Origin: Trametes villosa | Lineage: Eukaryota > Basidiomycota > Agaricomycetes > Polyporales > Polyporaceae | NCBI GenBank assembly: GCA_002964805.2 | Contig: PUDQ02000057.1 | Span: 930,001 to 994,000, forward strand | Direction: 5' to 3' | DNA length: 64,000 bases | Shown here: positions 1-11,632 of the stretch, piece by piece | How the letters are laid out: each line of letters opens with the position of its first letter | Numbering within the stretch: position 1 is the stretch's first letter | Translations under genes and position numbers: made by a program | The notes under the pieces: generated by a model | Told to the model about the DNA's origin: nothing | The model's input: the letters and a program-made list of their open reading frames with translations, nothing else | The model's database searches: none

Positions 1-1194
1 GATCGTCTTCATTCAACCGCAAGTCGGTTCTGACAAAACTCAACATGCACCTAGGCCGGTTGGGCCGAGTGCTGGCTGCCTGCTGGACGGTGTCAGGACG
101 TCCCGAGCGCATCTAAACATATCCCGCACCATGCGTGAGGCCTCCTTTCTGAGGCTCCACAGAGGGCCTCGCCGAAAGTTTGTGGCCGCTCTCTGCGCGA
201 GAATTGCTGTTCTGACATGCAGGGTGCGGTCATTCCGCTGGTGCGCGTGTGCCCGGGACTGTTCAGAGGCGACATATCGGCGAGTTGTGGTTCAGCCACC
301 CTGTGTCGTTGAGCTGCAATGATCCCCGAGGCGGCGGTCCGATTTCCATACGACGGGAGTTGGAAAGTGACAAGGTAGCTGCGACCGTTGGCGAACTTAC
401 TTTCGCGGTGGCAAGCGCCTGCGGCGGAGTCTGGCGGAGTGGCCAAGTGGCAGTGATCTTGGATCGGCGCGTGGCAAGCCGGCCGCGTTTGCCGTTCAAA
501 CCCCGTCGGAGATGGGCGGAGTTTGAGCGGGCCCGCGGAATCTGCTGAATTTGACGACCTCCTCCCCCTCCACACCCCTTCGCGTACCTCAGCAGAGTGA
601 ACTCTCTCCGTTCTGTGTGGCCCTGAAAGACGTACGCCCGGAGCATATTGCGCCGACGGGGACCTCCGCCCAATTGGACGGGCGCGTCCGACCTGAGGAA
701 GATGACGGCTGGTATCCTGAACGGGCACGCGACATCGACATTCAGTCGCACCGCACGCGCGGCGTGCATGGACGCAACACACCCACAACCTATTTATAAG
801 TCAGCCAATAGCCTGCCAGAACATGAGACGACGTCCATACCGTACTATACTTATGTCTGTGGACATTCGGTGTTGCGTCCCTGCTTCCCGACGACCCTAG
901 ACTTCGGTGCCGATGCCTAAACTTGCAAACAGGAATCACGCCAGAGGTCAATGTCATCGTCGTCATAAGCGCATTCTGCAGGCCCAACTGTTCGGAGATC
1001 AGCAAGTATACAAAGGAGACGTGAGTTGCATGGCAAAGCAGCGAACACAGTAATAAGGAAAGAGGAACACGGGCGGGCAAGAGAGTCAGCTGCGCAGCTA
1101 GGTGGGCAAAAGGTATAGTATGCGTGGTATCCGTCCCAAGGAGCCAAAGTAACGATCTGCCGGAAAGGAAACGCGAAACCGAGGGAGATAGCGT
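1..1194. other. Intergenic; no gene recognised
   Basis: This stretch lies downstream of the stop codon of the minus-strand Munc13-like gene. It holds only overlapping open frames on both strands with no recognisable motif, splice pattern or codon-level similarity to neighbouring genes. I see no repeat or RNA gene in it. Confidence 0.5.
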
Positions 1195-4100
1195 CTACGA
1201 GGACTTCGGCGGAAGCCCCGGCACGGGAGGTATGGAGGGCACAGGGGGCACTTGCGGTTGCTGGCGCGGCCGCTGCAGCTTGCGCTTCTCGACCTCCTTT
1301 GCATGCGCATCGCGCTCCGCCGCGAGGCTGTTGAGCGCCTGCAGCTGCTGCGCGATGAAGTCGGAGGTGTTTGGCCTGCGTCGCGAGCTGTCAGCGGTAG
1401 CTAGGCGAACACACGTACACGAGCACGTACCGCATGCGAAGGATCCTGAGGATGGTCTCGCCGTTGCTGACCTCCTTTTCCTTCTCCTGGGCCTTCTCCT
1501 TCTTCCGATTCTTGATCGTGCCGAGGTTGCGTTGCTGATACACGCTCTTGGCACGTTTCTTCACCGATGGTGACGCGCGTAGACTGTGCTGCATCATTCG
1601 TACACACTCCTCCATGAGCGCGTCCCTGGAATAGTCTGTCAGCAGGGGCCTCTTCGCCTGAAAAGGGGCCAATGCCGCGGACTCACGTGTGCCAATCGTA
1701 GTACAGTCGGATGGACAGTACGTCGCGGTACTTCTGGTTCTGGAGCGCCTCAAGAGATATCGGACCCTCGCCGCCAGCGTAGAAGTAGTCCCGCAAGAAC
1801 TAACCCCGGTGTTCAGCAGCGGTCGACACCCCACGGGAGAAGACGACGTTACCTTCAACCACTTGAAGACGATATCGACCTCCTTGTCGCTTAAGGGCTT
1901 CATCTCGCTCTGCACGTCGGACAGCGGCGGGATGAGTAGGCCCTCGATCACGTTCAGGATCTCCTTCCACACGCGCGACATGACCATGTCCTTCGTCGAC
2001 TCGCTCAGGTACGTGTTGAGCGTCGAGAGGTTCGCGTCGAAGAAGTCGAACAACGGCACGATCGCCTGCTCAATTTCGACGTCCGTCAGGGTCTCGGGCC
2101 TGATGCGGGGCTTCTCGGCCTGCGGGAGGGGGATCTGCACGTCGTCCTTGTTCCCGAGCGAGCCGAAGAGCGCGGTCACGTTCCCAAGCGCCTTGTTGTA
2201 GTCGATGCTCCCGCTGGTCTGCGTCGACTTGATGAGCGTCTTGAGCACGATTCTTGACAGGCATTGCCGGATGTACGGCGACATCTGTGCGTACGCAAAC
2301 GACGACGTCAGCGTGTACACATAGAGGGTGTTCGGATGGTCCGAATGTACCTTGTCAATGAAGACTCGGACCATGTCGTTTTCGGCGCGCTTGAGCGACC
2401 GGAACGCCCGTCCGAAGTAGAACTGCAGATCGTCCTTCTCGCCCTCCATGCTGACTCGGAGCAAAATGCGACCCTGGGTATCCAAGTCCATCCACAAGTC
2501 GTGTGTCAAGAAGTCTCCGAACCGCTTCGGGTCTAGGCAGAGGTAGGCGCGGCCAACAGTGTCGTGCTTGCCCACCAACGCCCGGTCGCGCACGCTGATC
2601 ATGATCCACAACGGCTTGTCCACGGAGAGGTCGAATGACTCGTCCCCTAGAACCAATGTCAACGGATGCATGCCGACTGGAGTACAGCGCTGCCTCACAT
2701 CTGGGGTTGAGCGTCTCATAGATCGTCCGCGTCTTCGCTAGCCGGTTGCCCTGCTCATCGCTCAGCGTAACGAACGTGTCGAGCTTCGATGACGGGCTGC
2801 TGTCCAGGGGAACGAGCCCTTCCGCGATCGCGACCTTGACAGTGAAGAGGAAGCGGTCGCCGCGTTCAACCTTCTCCGGCACCGGCGGCGCGCTGTTCTC
2901 GAGCACGTCCATCTTCTTGTCCGCCTCCATCTGCGCGTACATGTTGTCCAACAGCCGCCGCGCGGCCTCGATGTTGTTCAGCTTGACGCAGGACTCCGGC
3001 TGGAACGTGAACGCCTCGATCTTCTTCTCGCCGCGTTCGGTGAGCGACTTCGCCTTCTCGAGCCAGGCTGACGACTTCTGCGGCTGGATGTACTCGGTGG
3101 GCCGCGGGAACATTTCTGACATGAAGAGCTCCTCGATGGTCGCGCAGTACTGGTTAATCGCTTTGCTGATCGTCTGGGACATGTGTCAGCGCACGGCGAA
3201 GCGGGATGTCGGGACGAAAAAGTACCTTAGACAAGCTCGTGAAGAACCGCGCCTCCTGGTACTCGTCAATCCATTCCAAATCCTGCAGGAACTGGATTGG
3301 ACTGCGTAGCGAGTCGAAGAGATCGATGATCGACGAGCTGTGGCCTTCTTCGCCTTCTGCTTGGAACTGGTCCAGGTTTTGTAAGTATGCGCATAGTGGA
3401 TTACGACATCAGAACGACAGACCTTGTCGGCGGCAATAGCCGCCTGTACCCACTGCGTCGTCTTGTTGTCGGTATTCACCAGCCACTGCCTGACGTAGGG
3501 CTCGAAGAAACCTCCAAGGTCGAACTGGATCTCTCCACTGTGATACGAGTAAGTACCGCGCACTGAGAGGAAGACCAGCCCGTACGCACTTTGGACAGAA
3601 AGCCTTGTACATGCCAAGGAGCACCTTCGTCCGGCGGTAGAGCGCAAACACGTCCTGGATCGGGACGTCTGGTGTAGGCCCGTTCATCGAGTCTTCGAAC
3701 AGCCGCTTCTTCGAGTCGTCCAGGTCCATAAGGAAGTGTGGTATTTGCACCTCCAGCATGAGCGAGACGATGTCGAGGTGGCTTTAGGCACGTCAACAAC
3801 CATCTTCTCGAGACATACCTTCGGACAATCAGTTCACTCACCCAAGGATAGGTTCTGGGAAGCGCTTGTCGAGCAGCTTCGCGTTCTTCTCGATCTCGTC
3901 CGTCATCAGGAGCAGCGGCAGCGCGCGGTTGACTCCTGGTGCAGCCTGCAGCTCGTGGATCTTCTGCCCGTAGTATCGCGCAGAGACATCCCGGACCTGG
4001 CCCTGGATGTCCTGAAGGCGTGCAGCTACGTCCACGTCGTACCGCTCTAGCAGCCCGCTTTCCCGGACTGTCTCCAGCACGGACAAGTATGGCGCGACGT

Positions 4101-5805
4101 CTGACTGCTTGAGGTGCGGGATGCCGTCCAGGGAGTGGTACAGCTGTGAGAGGAAGGTGCTGAAGAGGCCGCCATAGATCTGCGCGAGGTAGTCGACGTC
4201 TTGCGTGGGCCACTTGTCGAGCTCGATCTCGTTCGTCACACGGGTGATGTTTGCTAGCGCCTCTGGCACACACTCCAGTGGTACCTCGTTGCGCTCATAG
4301 AACTGGCGCACGATATCAAGGAAGCATGCGACGCGGTACGGCTGCCCTATCCGCCAGCGTAGCGCACACTCGTTGATCAGCTCGATATGCGCCGCCGACA
4401 GGATCCCGAGTGAGACCTCGTCGTCATCGCCCACCGCCGGGCTGAGCATCGCCTCGAGGTCGGCGGTGATGCAGTACTCCAGAAGACGCTTGTAGTACTT
4501 CCGCGGGTTAGGGGGTATAAACGTGAAGTGGAAGCCGACCTGGATCTCGTCGTCGCCCTCGAGGGCGTCGGGTGAGCCGTCGGGGTTGCTCGGTCCGAGC
4601 GAGGCGACAGAATGCCGGCTGCTGACAGATGCGTGCCGCTGGGCCGAGGAGCCCGCCGCATAGAACGAGTCGGGCCGGCTGGAGGAGTAGTTGGAGTACA
4701 CGGACCCAGGACGGGCACCGCTCGCGGGTTGGCTGGATGTGGGAACTTCGGAAGGGGTAGACTTAGCCAGCTCGGGGTTGAACTGCACCATCACGACCAT
4801 GAGCTGCGATAGGTGTGATGTCTCCAGCGTTCGCCAGTATTGCCATGCAGCATCGCTGTCGAAATCCTCTCGGCGGAAGGGGAAGGGTGCTCCGGCGTTG
4901 ATGTTCTTGAGGCATGTCTACATCACCAGTCATGAGCATTGACCGTACCTGGGAGATCGCGGAGGTGCGGGGAGTACCTTGAGATCATTCAATGCGGCCT
5001 GGGGAAAGTTAATCATAGGAGCGTGCAGCGAAGCAGACCGCGCACCTTCTCTGTGCAATACGCAGCCATGTCCTCGATCTCCTTCTGTACCACATTCACG
5101 GGTAACTTGAATAGCTGTGCTGCCGTCAGCACCAGCGGCATGTCGTTAACCTGCATGCTGGCGCGCTTCGAAGAGCTGACAGAGTCCCGCTGCGAGGTTG
5201 AGGCGGAGTCGTACCCAGAATCTGAGTACGCCGGCTGGGCAGGTGCGAGTTTCGTGATGTACATCTCGAGGCGAGCGGTGAGTTCCGGCGAGACGTGACT
5301 GATGTGGCGGAGGCAGTCGCGGAGGAGGCGGACGAACTGCGCGATGTGGTTATTGAGCTCGATCTTCCACCCGTCTCCCTGTAGAGTCGGCTCCTTCTTG
5401 AGGACGTTGGTCGAGTTGGTCGCGAACATCAGGATGAGCTCTTCAATCTTCCGGTTCTCCTTCATTTGTCGCCGGAACGTTTCGTCCTTCACTTGCCCGT
5501 AGAAGACGGCCATCGTGCGCCGTATGAGTTGGTCCGAGTAGCTGCGCTCGGTATTAGTCGCGCCGCGGCAGTGCAAAGAGGCAGCACACGTACGCGGGGT
5601 CCCTGCCCATAGCGATGTCCTGCAGCTTCTGTTCTAGCACCTTGATCAAGTCCTTCGGGAAGCGTACGCCCTTCTGGCCATCGCGGAAGAGATCGCCAAT
5701 TGAGAAGATCGAGCTCGAGAGTGCGCCATGTATCCTTGAGGAGTAGTCTCTCTCCCTCTCGCGCTCCGGCTCCGCAGGGGTAGATTCAGCTGGCTTGGGT
5801 TGCAT
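1195..5805 (-). CDS. Munc13/Ync13-type protein with MUN (MHD1/MHD2) and C2 domains
   Basis: Probable exocytosis or vesicle-tethering factor of the Munc13/UNC-13 family, comparable to fission yeast Ync13 and Git1. Twelve exons join in frame to 1340 aa: 5594-5805, 5046-5541, 4978-4998, 3842-4917, 3590-3781, 3423-3537, 3226-3366, 2699-3173, 1853-2646, 1687-1799, 1431-1625, 1195-1387. A helical MHD1-like region spans about residues 560-750. A C2 domain follows at about 858-955, and the junction of exons 8 and 9 restores the hallmark NPRWDE. An MHD2-like helical region lies at about 1010-1160. The tail is Lys/Glu-rich, then Pro-rich. The ATG at 5805 is preferred because the upstream in-frame codon is TTG. 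A truncated copy of exon 1 and its promoter sits at 10.4-11.0 kb. The family call is firm; individual splice sites are inferred. Confidence 0.85.
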
Positions 5806-6710
5806 CGCATAGCTCAGCAATCTGTGTACCCGCGTGAGTAGTGCTTAACATGCAAGACGAGTACACAGAACTCACGCTACCCTCAGAACAAAGCTTCAAG
5901 AGAACCTCTACATGAGCACCAGCATGATGAACGAAGAGAGACGAATACGGACTTCATGAGCTCCTCGTCCGATACCCGAAATCGCGAAGCCCGCCTCTCA
6001 TGCATAGAGCCAGCATAGCTACGCCTGGACATGAGATGTGAAGGATGCCGGCGTGTTCGTTAAGTTCGTCAAGCGATATGGTCGCGGCGCAGTCCAATGG
6101 TCCTATACCGACGAAGACGGCCACACGGTGTGCGAGGGGAGGAGGGAAGAGAGTGCTTGAGAGCGCGGGCGATTAACCCGGACTGATCACCGCATCACAC
6201 TTGTACACCCCGAGTTAGCCGGGGCTATCCGCAGTACTACGTACGTAAGCATATTGCTTAACAGCATCGTTGGCCACCGTTAATCGCATTGACATGTTCC
6301 CGGATACCAGCACTCACGCAATGCGCACACACAACTCTAGACGGAGTACAACGTCGACATCGATGCAGCCTAGCTCCCCGGCGTGACCGCACCAACTTTC
6401 ATACGCCGCGTTTCTCGGCTCTCATACTCGTCGACGAGTATAGGCAACGTCGAACTCAAGACCACTCGGGGGCGTCGTTGTCTCCTGCCCATCAACGAGC
6501 TGCACATCTCCGCTACTACAAGGCGCGATGTCCTAAGTGAGTATGCGTTCAACCCGCCTCAGATGTTATTCCCACACAAGGGGAAAGGTGGGTGGCACTC
6601 TGCTGGCATTTACAAGGTCTCAGGATATGTCAGGCAACGGTACGTTCTCGCTCTCCGCGCAATCACTCTGAATCACCACGTAAACTACCTTGTGTTCACC
6701 GTACACCAAC
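5806..6710. promoter_or_regulatory. Intergenic between divergent Munc13-like gene and F-box pseudogene
   Basis: Shared upstream region of the minus-strand Munc13-like gene and the plus-strand F-box pseudogene. The part next to the Munc13-like start (roughly 5806-6240) is repeated, with many substitutions, at 10632-11045, including a block centred on 5940-6040. I see no additional gene. Confidence 0.5.
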
Positions 6711-6776
6711 GTGAGTTCGTCTGCCCTCAGTTGCTTCGTTCTATTCATTCAAAAGCCACTACGCATACCCTCTCAG

Positions 6777-8238
6777 ATGGATCATCCCTATCTCAACTTC
6801 GACGTTCTCGTCATCATCATGTCTCTCGCAGATACCCAGACTACCTGCGTTCTCAGGCAGGTGTGCAAGGAGCTCTGCAAGACTGGTGCAAGGTACCTCG
6901 TCGATGACGGTGCCGCCCTCAAGACGGATGCGGACATAGAATCCTTCGACACCTTCATCTTCGCCAACCCACGACATCGTCTCCCCCTCCTCCACAACCT
7001 CGCCCTCGAGAGAGGCCCTAGAGGCGCCGTAGTGCCCCCACGGATAGGGTCGCTGATTGCCAAACTCTTCCACCACCTCGCCGTCCATGGTCGCCTCAGC
7101 CACTTGACGATCAGATACAGCGAATACCTCTTGCTCTCGCCTCCCGGACTATCCCTCGCAATTGCCCGTCTTCCCACCCTTGAAACCCTCAAGATTACCT
7201 CCGCCGGACTGCAATGCTTCGACATGTTCGAGCGTCTGACCTCTCGTCTTGTCCGTGTTCATATCTCGGTACTCGGGGAGCGCTGTCCCGGTTTGGCTCC
7301 TGTTCCCCAACTCCCAAGATTCGATGCGGCGGATGCGGTTGAGTGGCTTTGATGCCGTCTGGTCGGAAGGCGTAGGCTACCCAAACGTTACCTCGCTCAC
7401 TCTCAGGAATGGCCCTACTCCACGCACGGCGGAGCTGGTCCAGTGCTTCCCACAGCTCGAAGAGCTCCGCACGTACGCCACAGGTTATCCCGCAGAGGAT
7501 CCTGACGAAGAGCGCAGTATCAATCTTGAGGAACAGCTCGTTCACGGGACGTGACCGTCCCTGCGTCTCTATAGCGGCGGGCCGTACACACTCTATGCTG
7601 GGCATCCAGGCTCGTATCCCGACGGTGATATTGGACGACGAAGCTCTTGACTTGCGGGTTGAGTGGCTTGACACGGCCTTGCGCGATATACGCCCGTCGC
7701 ACTTGGAGATGTGTTTCGCCGCAGGCTCGTTGCTATCCGACGAAGAGTTCCTGCTCCTCTTTCCCCAGGATTACGTGGCCAGCGTCTCGTCGCTCTGCCT
7801 CAACTTCTACCTTGAGCGGGAAGAGGTAGATATGGACATTGACCGTGCTTTGGTGCGTTCCCATCTCGCCATCGTCTTCTCCGAGGTATCTCTCGAGCTC
7901 AAGGACTCCAACAGGATGCCGTCATCGCCCGCATCATCCCACCCATTCCGAACATCTCGTCGTTCGACATCAACTTCAGACTCGACTATCCCAAACGGTA
8001 CTATGGTCCGACACTCGGCCGCGCGGAGAAGATGGTAGAGCAGTGGGGCCTCGACGACATCGCGCGACGCATCCAGGATGCTAGCACGTCAGAATCCTTG
8101 GTATCGGTCGCAGTTTCGTTTGACTGTCACCGGACACGGGGTGATCAGAGGGCGCTGCTTGGCCCCGAATACGTGCCGGCAATTCCCTATAGAACGGAAA
8201 CTGGTAACCTTTGGGCCGATGAAGAAGACGAGCCGTGA
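6777..8238 (+). pseudogene. F-box/LRR-like gene copy 1, disabled by frameshifts and a nonsense codon
   Basis: This is the first of four tandem F-box-like genes. The N-terminus is intact: ATG at 6777, MDHPYLNFDVLVIIM, then the F-box-like helices. The reading frame then changes between about 7260 and 7310. An in-frame TGA at 7552-7554 stands where the paralogues have the Trp of a conserved GTWDSL motif. A second frameshift falls between about 7570 and 7600. The last part is intact and retains the family intron at 7853-7914, followed by an exon to 8238. A probable 5' UTR intron (6711-6776) ends exactly at the ATG. The surviving splice sites argue for recent inactivation. Sequencing error is an alternative for the frameshifts but fits the nonsense codon less well. 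Confidence 0.75.
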
Positions 8239-8701
8239 GTGCAAGTAGCGCTGCCCATACCTACGGAAAGCGCGGGGATTGCAACAGGTGTGCCATGTCG
8301 CAATATCAGCCTCCCCATTGATGTACTAACGCTATCATCGGTTGCGCATCAGGATTGTAGCTAGATTTTCTTCATACGTGTCAGCTGATTTGGGCTTCAA
8401 TTGTAACTGCATAGCCCGCGCTCAAGCGCAGAGCCTAGTCCAAGCCCGGTACAATGTTCGTTGTACTGAGTTTGCAGTACTTCCAGACCAAGCCATCGTC
8501 AGAACAAAGTGCGACAAGGCGCTGATAAGAGTGAATGGCTTATAGTCTCGGAGGTCCGCCTCGTGTTCCTCCTCTTCTGCACCATCGTCGACGTCGCACC
8601 GTGAGCCACTCCCACCTACCGCAGGCAACAAGTAAGTCGCACCCCTCGTTGATCCCTCCGCCGATGTTGAGAGTGCCTACCATCGCAGGCAAACATTCAA
8701 C
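8239..8701. promoter_or_regulatory. Upstream region of F-box gene copy 2 with a probable 5' UTR intron
   Basis: The stretch carries a likely 5' UTR intron at 8632-8688 (GTAAGT donor, CGCAG acceptor) that ends 13 bases before the ATG. Its sequence resembles the corresponding position upstream of F-box copy 4, including a shared GTTGATCCCT-like block. No other gene is visible. Confidence 0.5.
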
Positions 8702-10299
8702 ATGAATAGGCCGCTTCTCAACGACGACATCCTCCTCCACATCATAGACTCCTACGGCTCTACGGCTGGGCATCGTGCCGTTTGCGCGCTTATGCGGACG
8801 AGTCGGCTCTTCCACCATGCGGGCGCGCGGCCTCTCCTTGAGAACGGCGTCTACCTCCGCAGCAACAAACACCTCGAATCCTTTATACACTTCATGGTCG
8901 CGGACGGCGACTACCGCTTCCTCCTCCTGCGCACCCTCAGCATCTCTACCGAGACGCTGACGCCATTCGTGGGCTATGCGTTGGCGATGCTCTTCCACCG
9001 GATCGCCAGGAAGGGCGCGCTCAGCTCCCTCATGCTCGTCTCGTCGGAAGACATCCTACGCTCACACCCGGAGCTCCCGTACGCCGTCGCGGAGGTACCG
9101 ACACTCAAGTCCCTCACCATGTACAACGTCGGGCCACGCGCTAAGACGTTGTTGAAGCACTTGCGGTCCGAGCTCGTATACGCCGACGTGCAGCTGCCAG
9201 CGTCCCGGAGTTCACACGCCACAGACGAAGAGGAGGAGGAGGACCGCGAGGAGGACGAGGAGGTAGCCTTGGATATCCGAGGGGATGACTTGACCGCCCT
9301 TCTCGAGGGCTCGTGTAACTCGCTGAGGCAACTGCGAGTATCTTGCGCCGCGCGGAACCGGCGAGACATCGACAAGGTCGTCTTTCCGAACGTCACGGTC
9401 CTCACCCTCAGCTCAGGCCACATCGACGAGTCCTATACGGGCCGCTACGCTGTCGCGTTCCCTCGCCTCCAGGAGCTCTATTCCTGCGACTTCGACTTCG
9501 ATGACACAGAGCTCGACTCCGAGGACTTCTATACGCAGAGCTACTACAACAAACTAGACCAGCATGAATTTGGGACCTGGGATTCGCTCCGCTTCTACGA
9601 GGGCACCCTCGCAATGCTCCACGACCTCGCAATCGATTGTCCCATCTCCTGGTTAAAGCTCGATACCTCCGATCTCGAGTTCGAGCCGGACATGCTCTCC
9701 AATGTCTTCTTCGACAACCGCCCGGTACATCTGAGCCTTTCGGGCTTCGGTGCCAGGTTCTTCGTAGACGAGTGGTTTCTGCAGGCCTTCGATGGGATGA
9801 ACACTCTGGAAACCTTGATGTTCCTTGTATGTATTGACGAGGACGATGAGCATCTCGACGCCCACGAATTCCTGGTGAGTAGTTGTGCCACATGGTAGTG
9901 AGAGTCCCCGGCTGATCATCGCACGTATAGGACGCCGTCACAGCCATCGTGGCTAAGATACCAACCCTGATTGAATTCCAGATCCTTCTGCAAAACGATT
10001 CTTCCGACATGGGATCTCTGGACGAAGATGACGTGCCCTTCAGCATGGCCCTAGAGGAAGTGGACATAGACGAGTTCGCCAAACAGCTCGTCCGTGTCAG
10101 TGCAGCATCGTCCGGGTCCTTGACGTCTGTAGCCATCCGTGGGCTGTCGAGGTGTTCCCTTGGCCAGAACCCTGGCGAAGTTGGGTCCCCTTCCCGCAGC
10201 TTCGATTGCGCCTACAAGAAGAAATGTCGGAAGTATAACAGGTGGAGCGAAGAGGAAAGAAAAGCATGGTCGGGAGTACGGCGACTCCTCCCTTCCTGA
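8702..10299 (+). CDS. F-box/LRR-like protein copy 2
   Basis: Probable substrate-recognition subunit of an SCF ubiquitin ligase; the target is unknown. Two exons, 8702-9874 and 9931-10299, give 513 aa with a 56-nt intron. The start MNRPLLNDDILLHII aligns with the starts of the other three copies. The N-terminal ~50 residues are F-box-like and are followed by degenerate leucine-rich segments. A strongly acidic low-complexity insert (Glu/Asp run, about residues 178-190) interrupts the repeats. It is closest to copy 4 in both protein and upstream sequence, which supports duplication of a two-gene unit. F-box assignment is from motif shape; these F-boxes are divergent. Confidence 0.8.
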
Positions 10300-10400
10300 C
10301 AGATTATTCACCCAGGTAGTCGGTGTACGATTTCCACCCATGTGCGACAATATGATCTGACCGTACTGCGGCGTATGTTAATGTCGTCCATCTTATCGTG

Positions 10401-10631
10401 TCATGACCACTCATGAACACGGGCCGCCAAATTGAAAGCACCATAGCAGGTATCGAGAGGTGAGAGCTCAAAGAACTTACTGAGGACGTCGAGGGTGCTG
10501 TATTGAGAGGGGGAAGCTCGACCTTGAAACTCAGTACTACTACTAGTGCACCGCGTGTCCTTGAGGAGTAGTCTCTGAGTCTCGTGCTCACCCTCGACGG
10601 GTGCATCGGATTCAGCCAGCTTGGGTTGCAT
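10401..10631 (-). pseudogene. Truncated copy of exon 1 of the Munc13-like gene
   Basis: Starting at the ATG at 10631 the first codons read MQPKLAES, matching MQPKPAES of the Munc13-like gene at 5805. A block equivalent to its GAC TAC TCC TCA AGG region follows, but shifted by one base, so the original frame is lost after about 20 codons. Similarity ends within what was exon 1, and no later exon of the parent gene is present. The copy lies on the same strand as the parent. It marks the boundary of a segmental duplication that includes the F-box genes, and it cannot encode the parent protein. Confidence 0.75.
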
Positions 10632-11050
10632 CGCCAGACTACTCGGATAAGCAGAGTCATGAATGTAAGACTCGCGCTACCCTTAGTACAAACTACATGC
10701 GGAAATCTGTATGAGCACCATACAAGATGACTGGAGAGACTCGGACACACTGCGGACTTCCTGAGCTCCTCATCCGGCATCCGATGGCATCCGAAAGCGG
10801 GAAATCCGCCTCTCAAGTGTAGAGCTAGCATATATAGCTACGCCTGAGCATAAGATGATATGGTTGCAACTCATTTGTATACCGGGAAATACTGCCACAC
10901 AGTAAGCAGGCCCGGCAGCGGGAAACAGAGCTGAGGAGGACGAGAGGAGAAGAAGGACGAGGACGAACTCCTTGAACGGGCTACTGCACTAATTATGACC
11001 TGATTGCCAGTCTCGTTAACCCGGCGTTAGCAAAGTTAATTTGCCGTCAC
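10632..11050. repeat. Duplicated promoter region of the Munc13-like gene
   Basis: Diverged direct repeat of about 5806-6240. Matching blocks appear in the same order: the CGCTACCCT(C/T)AG segment, the GAGCACCA...GATGA segment, GACTTC.TGAGCTCCTC.TCCG, and the CTACGCCTG.. segment. The copy has accumulated many substitutions and small indels. Whether it still drives transcription is unknown. Confidence 0.7.
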
Positions 11051-11551
11051 TAACGTTGCTTATCGGACATTGAATATGGTCAATCAACGCAAAGTATCTC
11101 TCGGAAGACCGGAAGACAGCCGCGCAATCTCTCGAGCCTCCATGTGTGTGCCATGGCGCCATGCACCATATCATCCTAACTCGCATGTCCCCATGGACGA
11201 CAGCCTTGGACTCGTCGGATACTTTACCACACAAAGATCCTATGCCAGGCCTCACGCAGCAACTAATGCACTGGTGCGCTTCCGCACGCCGAGCCGTCGT
11301 CGGTGTGGCCTCTACAACGGATCAACTGATGCTTGGGCCACACTCAGTCTGTGGCCGTATGGCCTTTGAGGCCCGAGGCCCGGGGTCATAGCGTATGGTG
11401 GGTGTCTAAGCGCTCTTTCTCTCCGGCTTGGGACTTGGAGCCGGATCAAGCGTTTACAGTCTCTATAAAGCTGGAAATATAGGTGCATAACACTCGTTCT
11501 TCCTACATCCCAGTACTCACGCGGCTCGCCTAGAAACACTCCTTACACTCT
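11051..11551. other. Upstream region of F-box gene copy 3
   Basis: No gene is recognised. The stretch ends at the donor of a probable 5' UTR intron (11552-11612, GTGAGT to ACAG) that precedes the ATG at 11633. Confidence 0.4.
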
Positions 11552-11632
11552 GTGAGTAAGCCGTTTCTGCTACGCCACCCATTGGACTCGAGCTTGACAT
11601 CGGTATACTACAGTAAAGCTACGACACCACGC

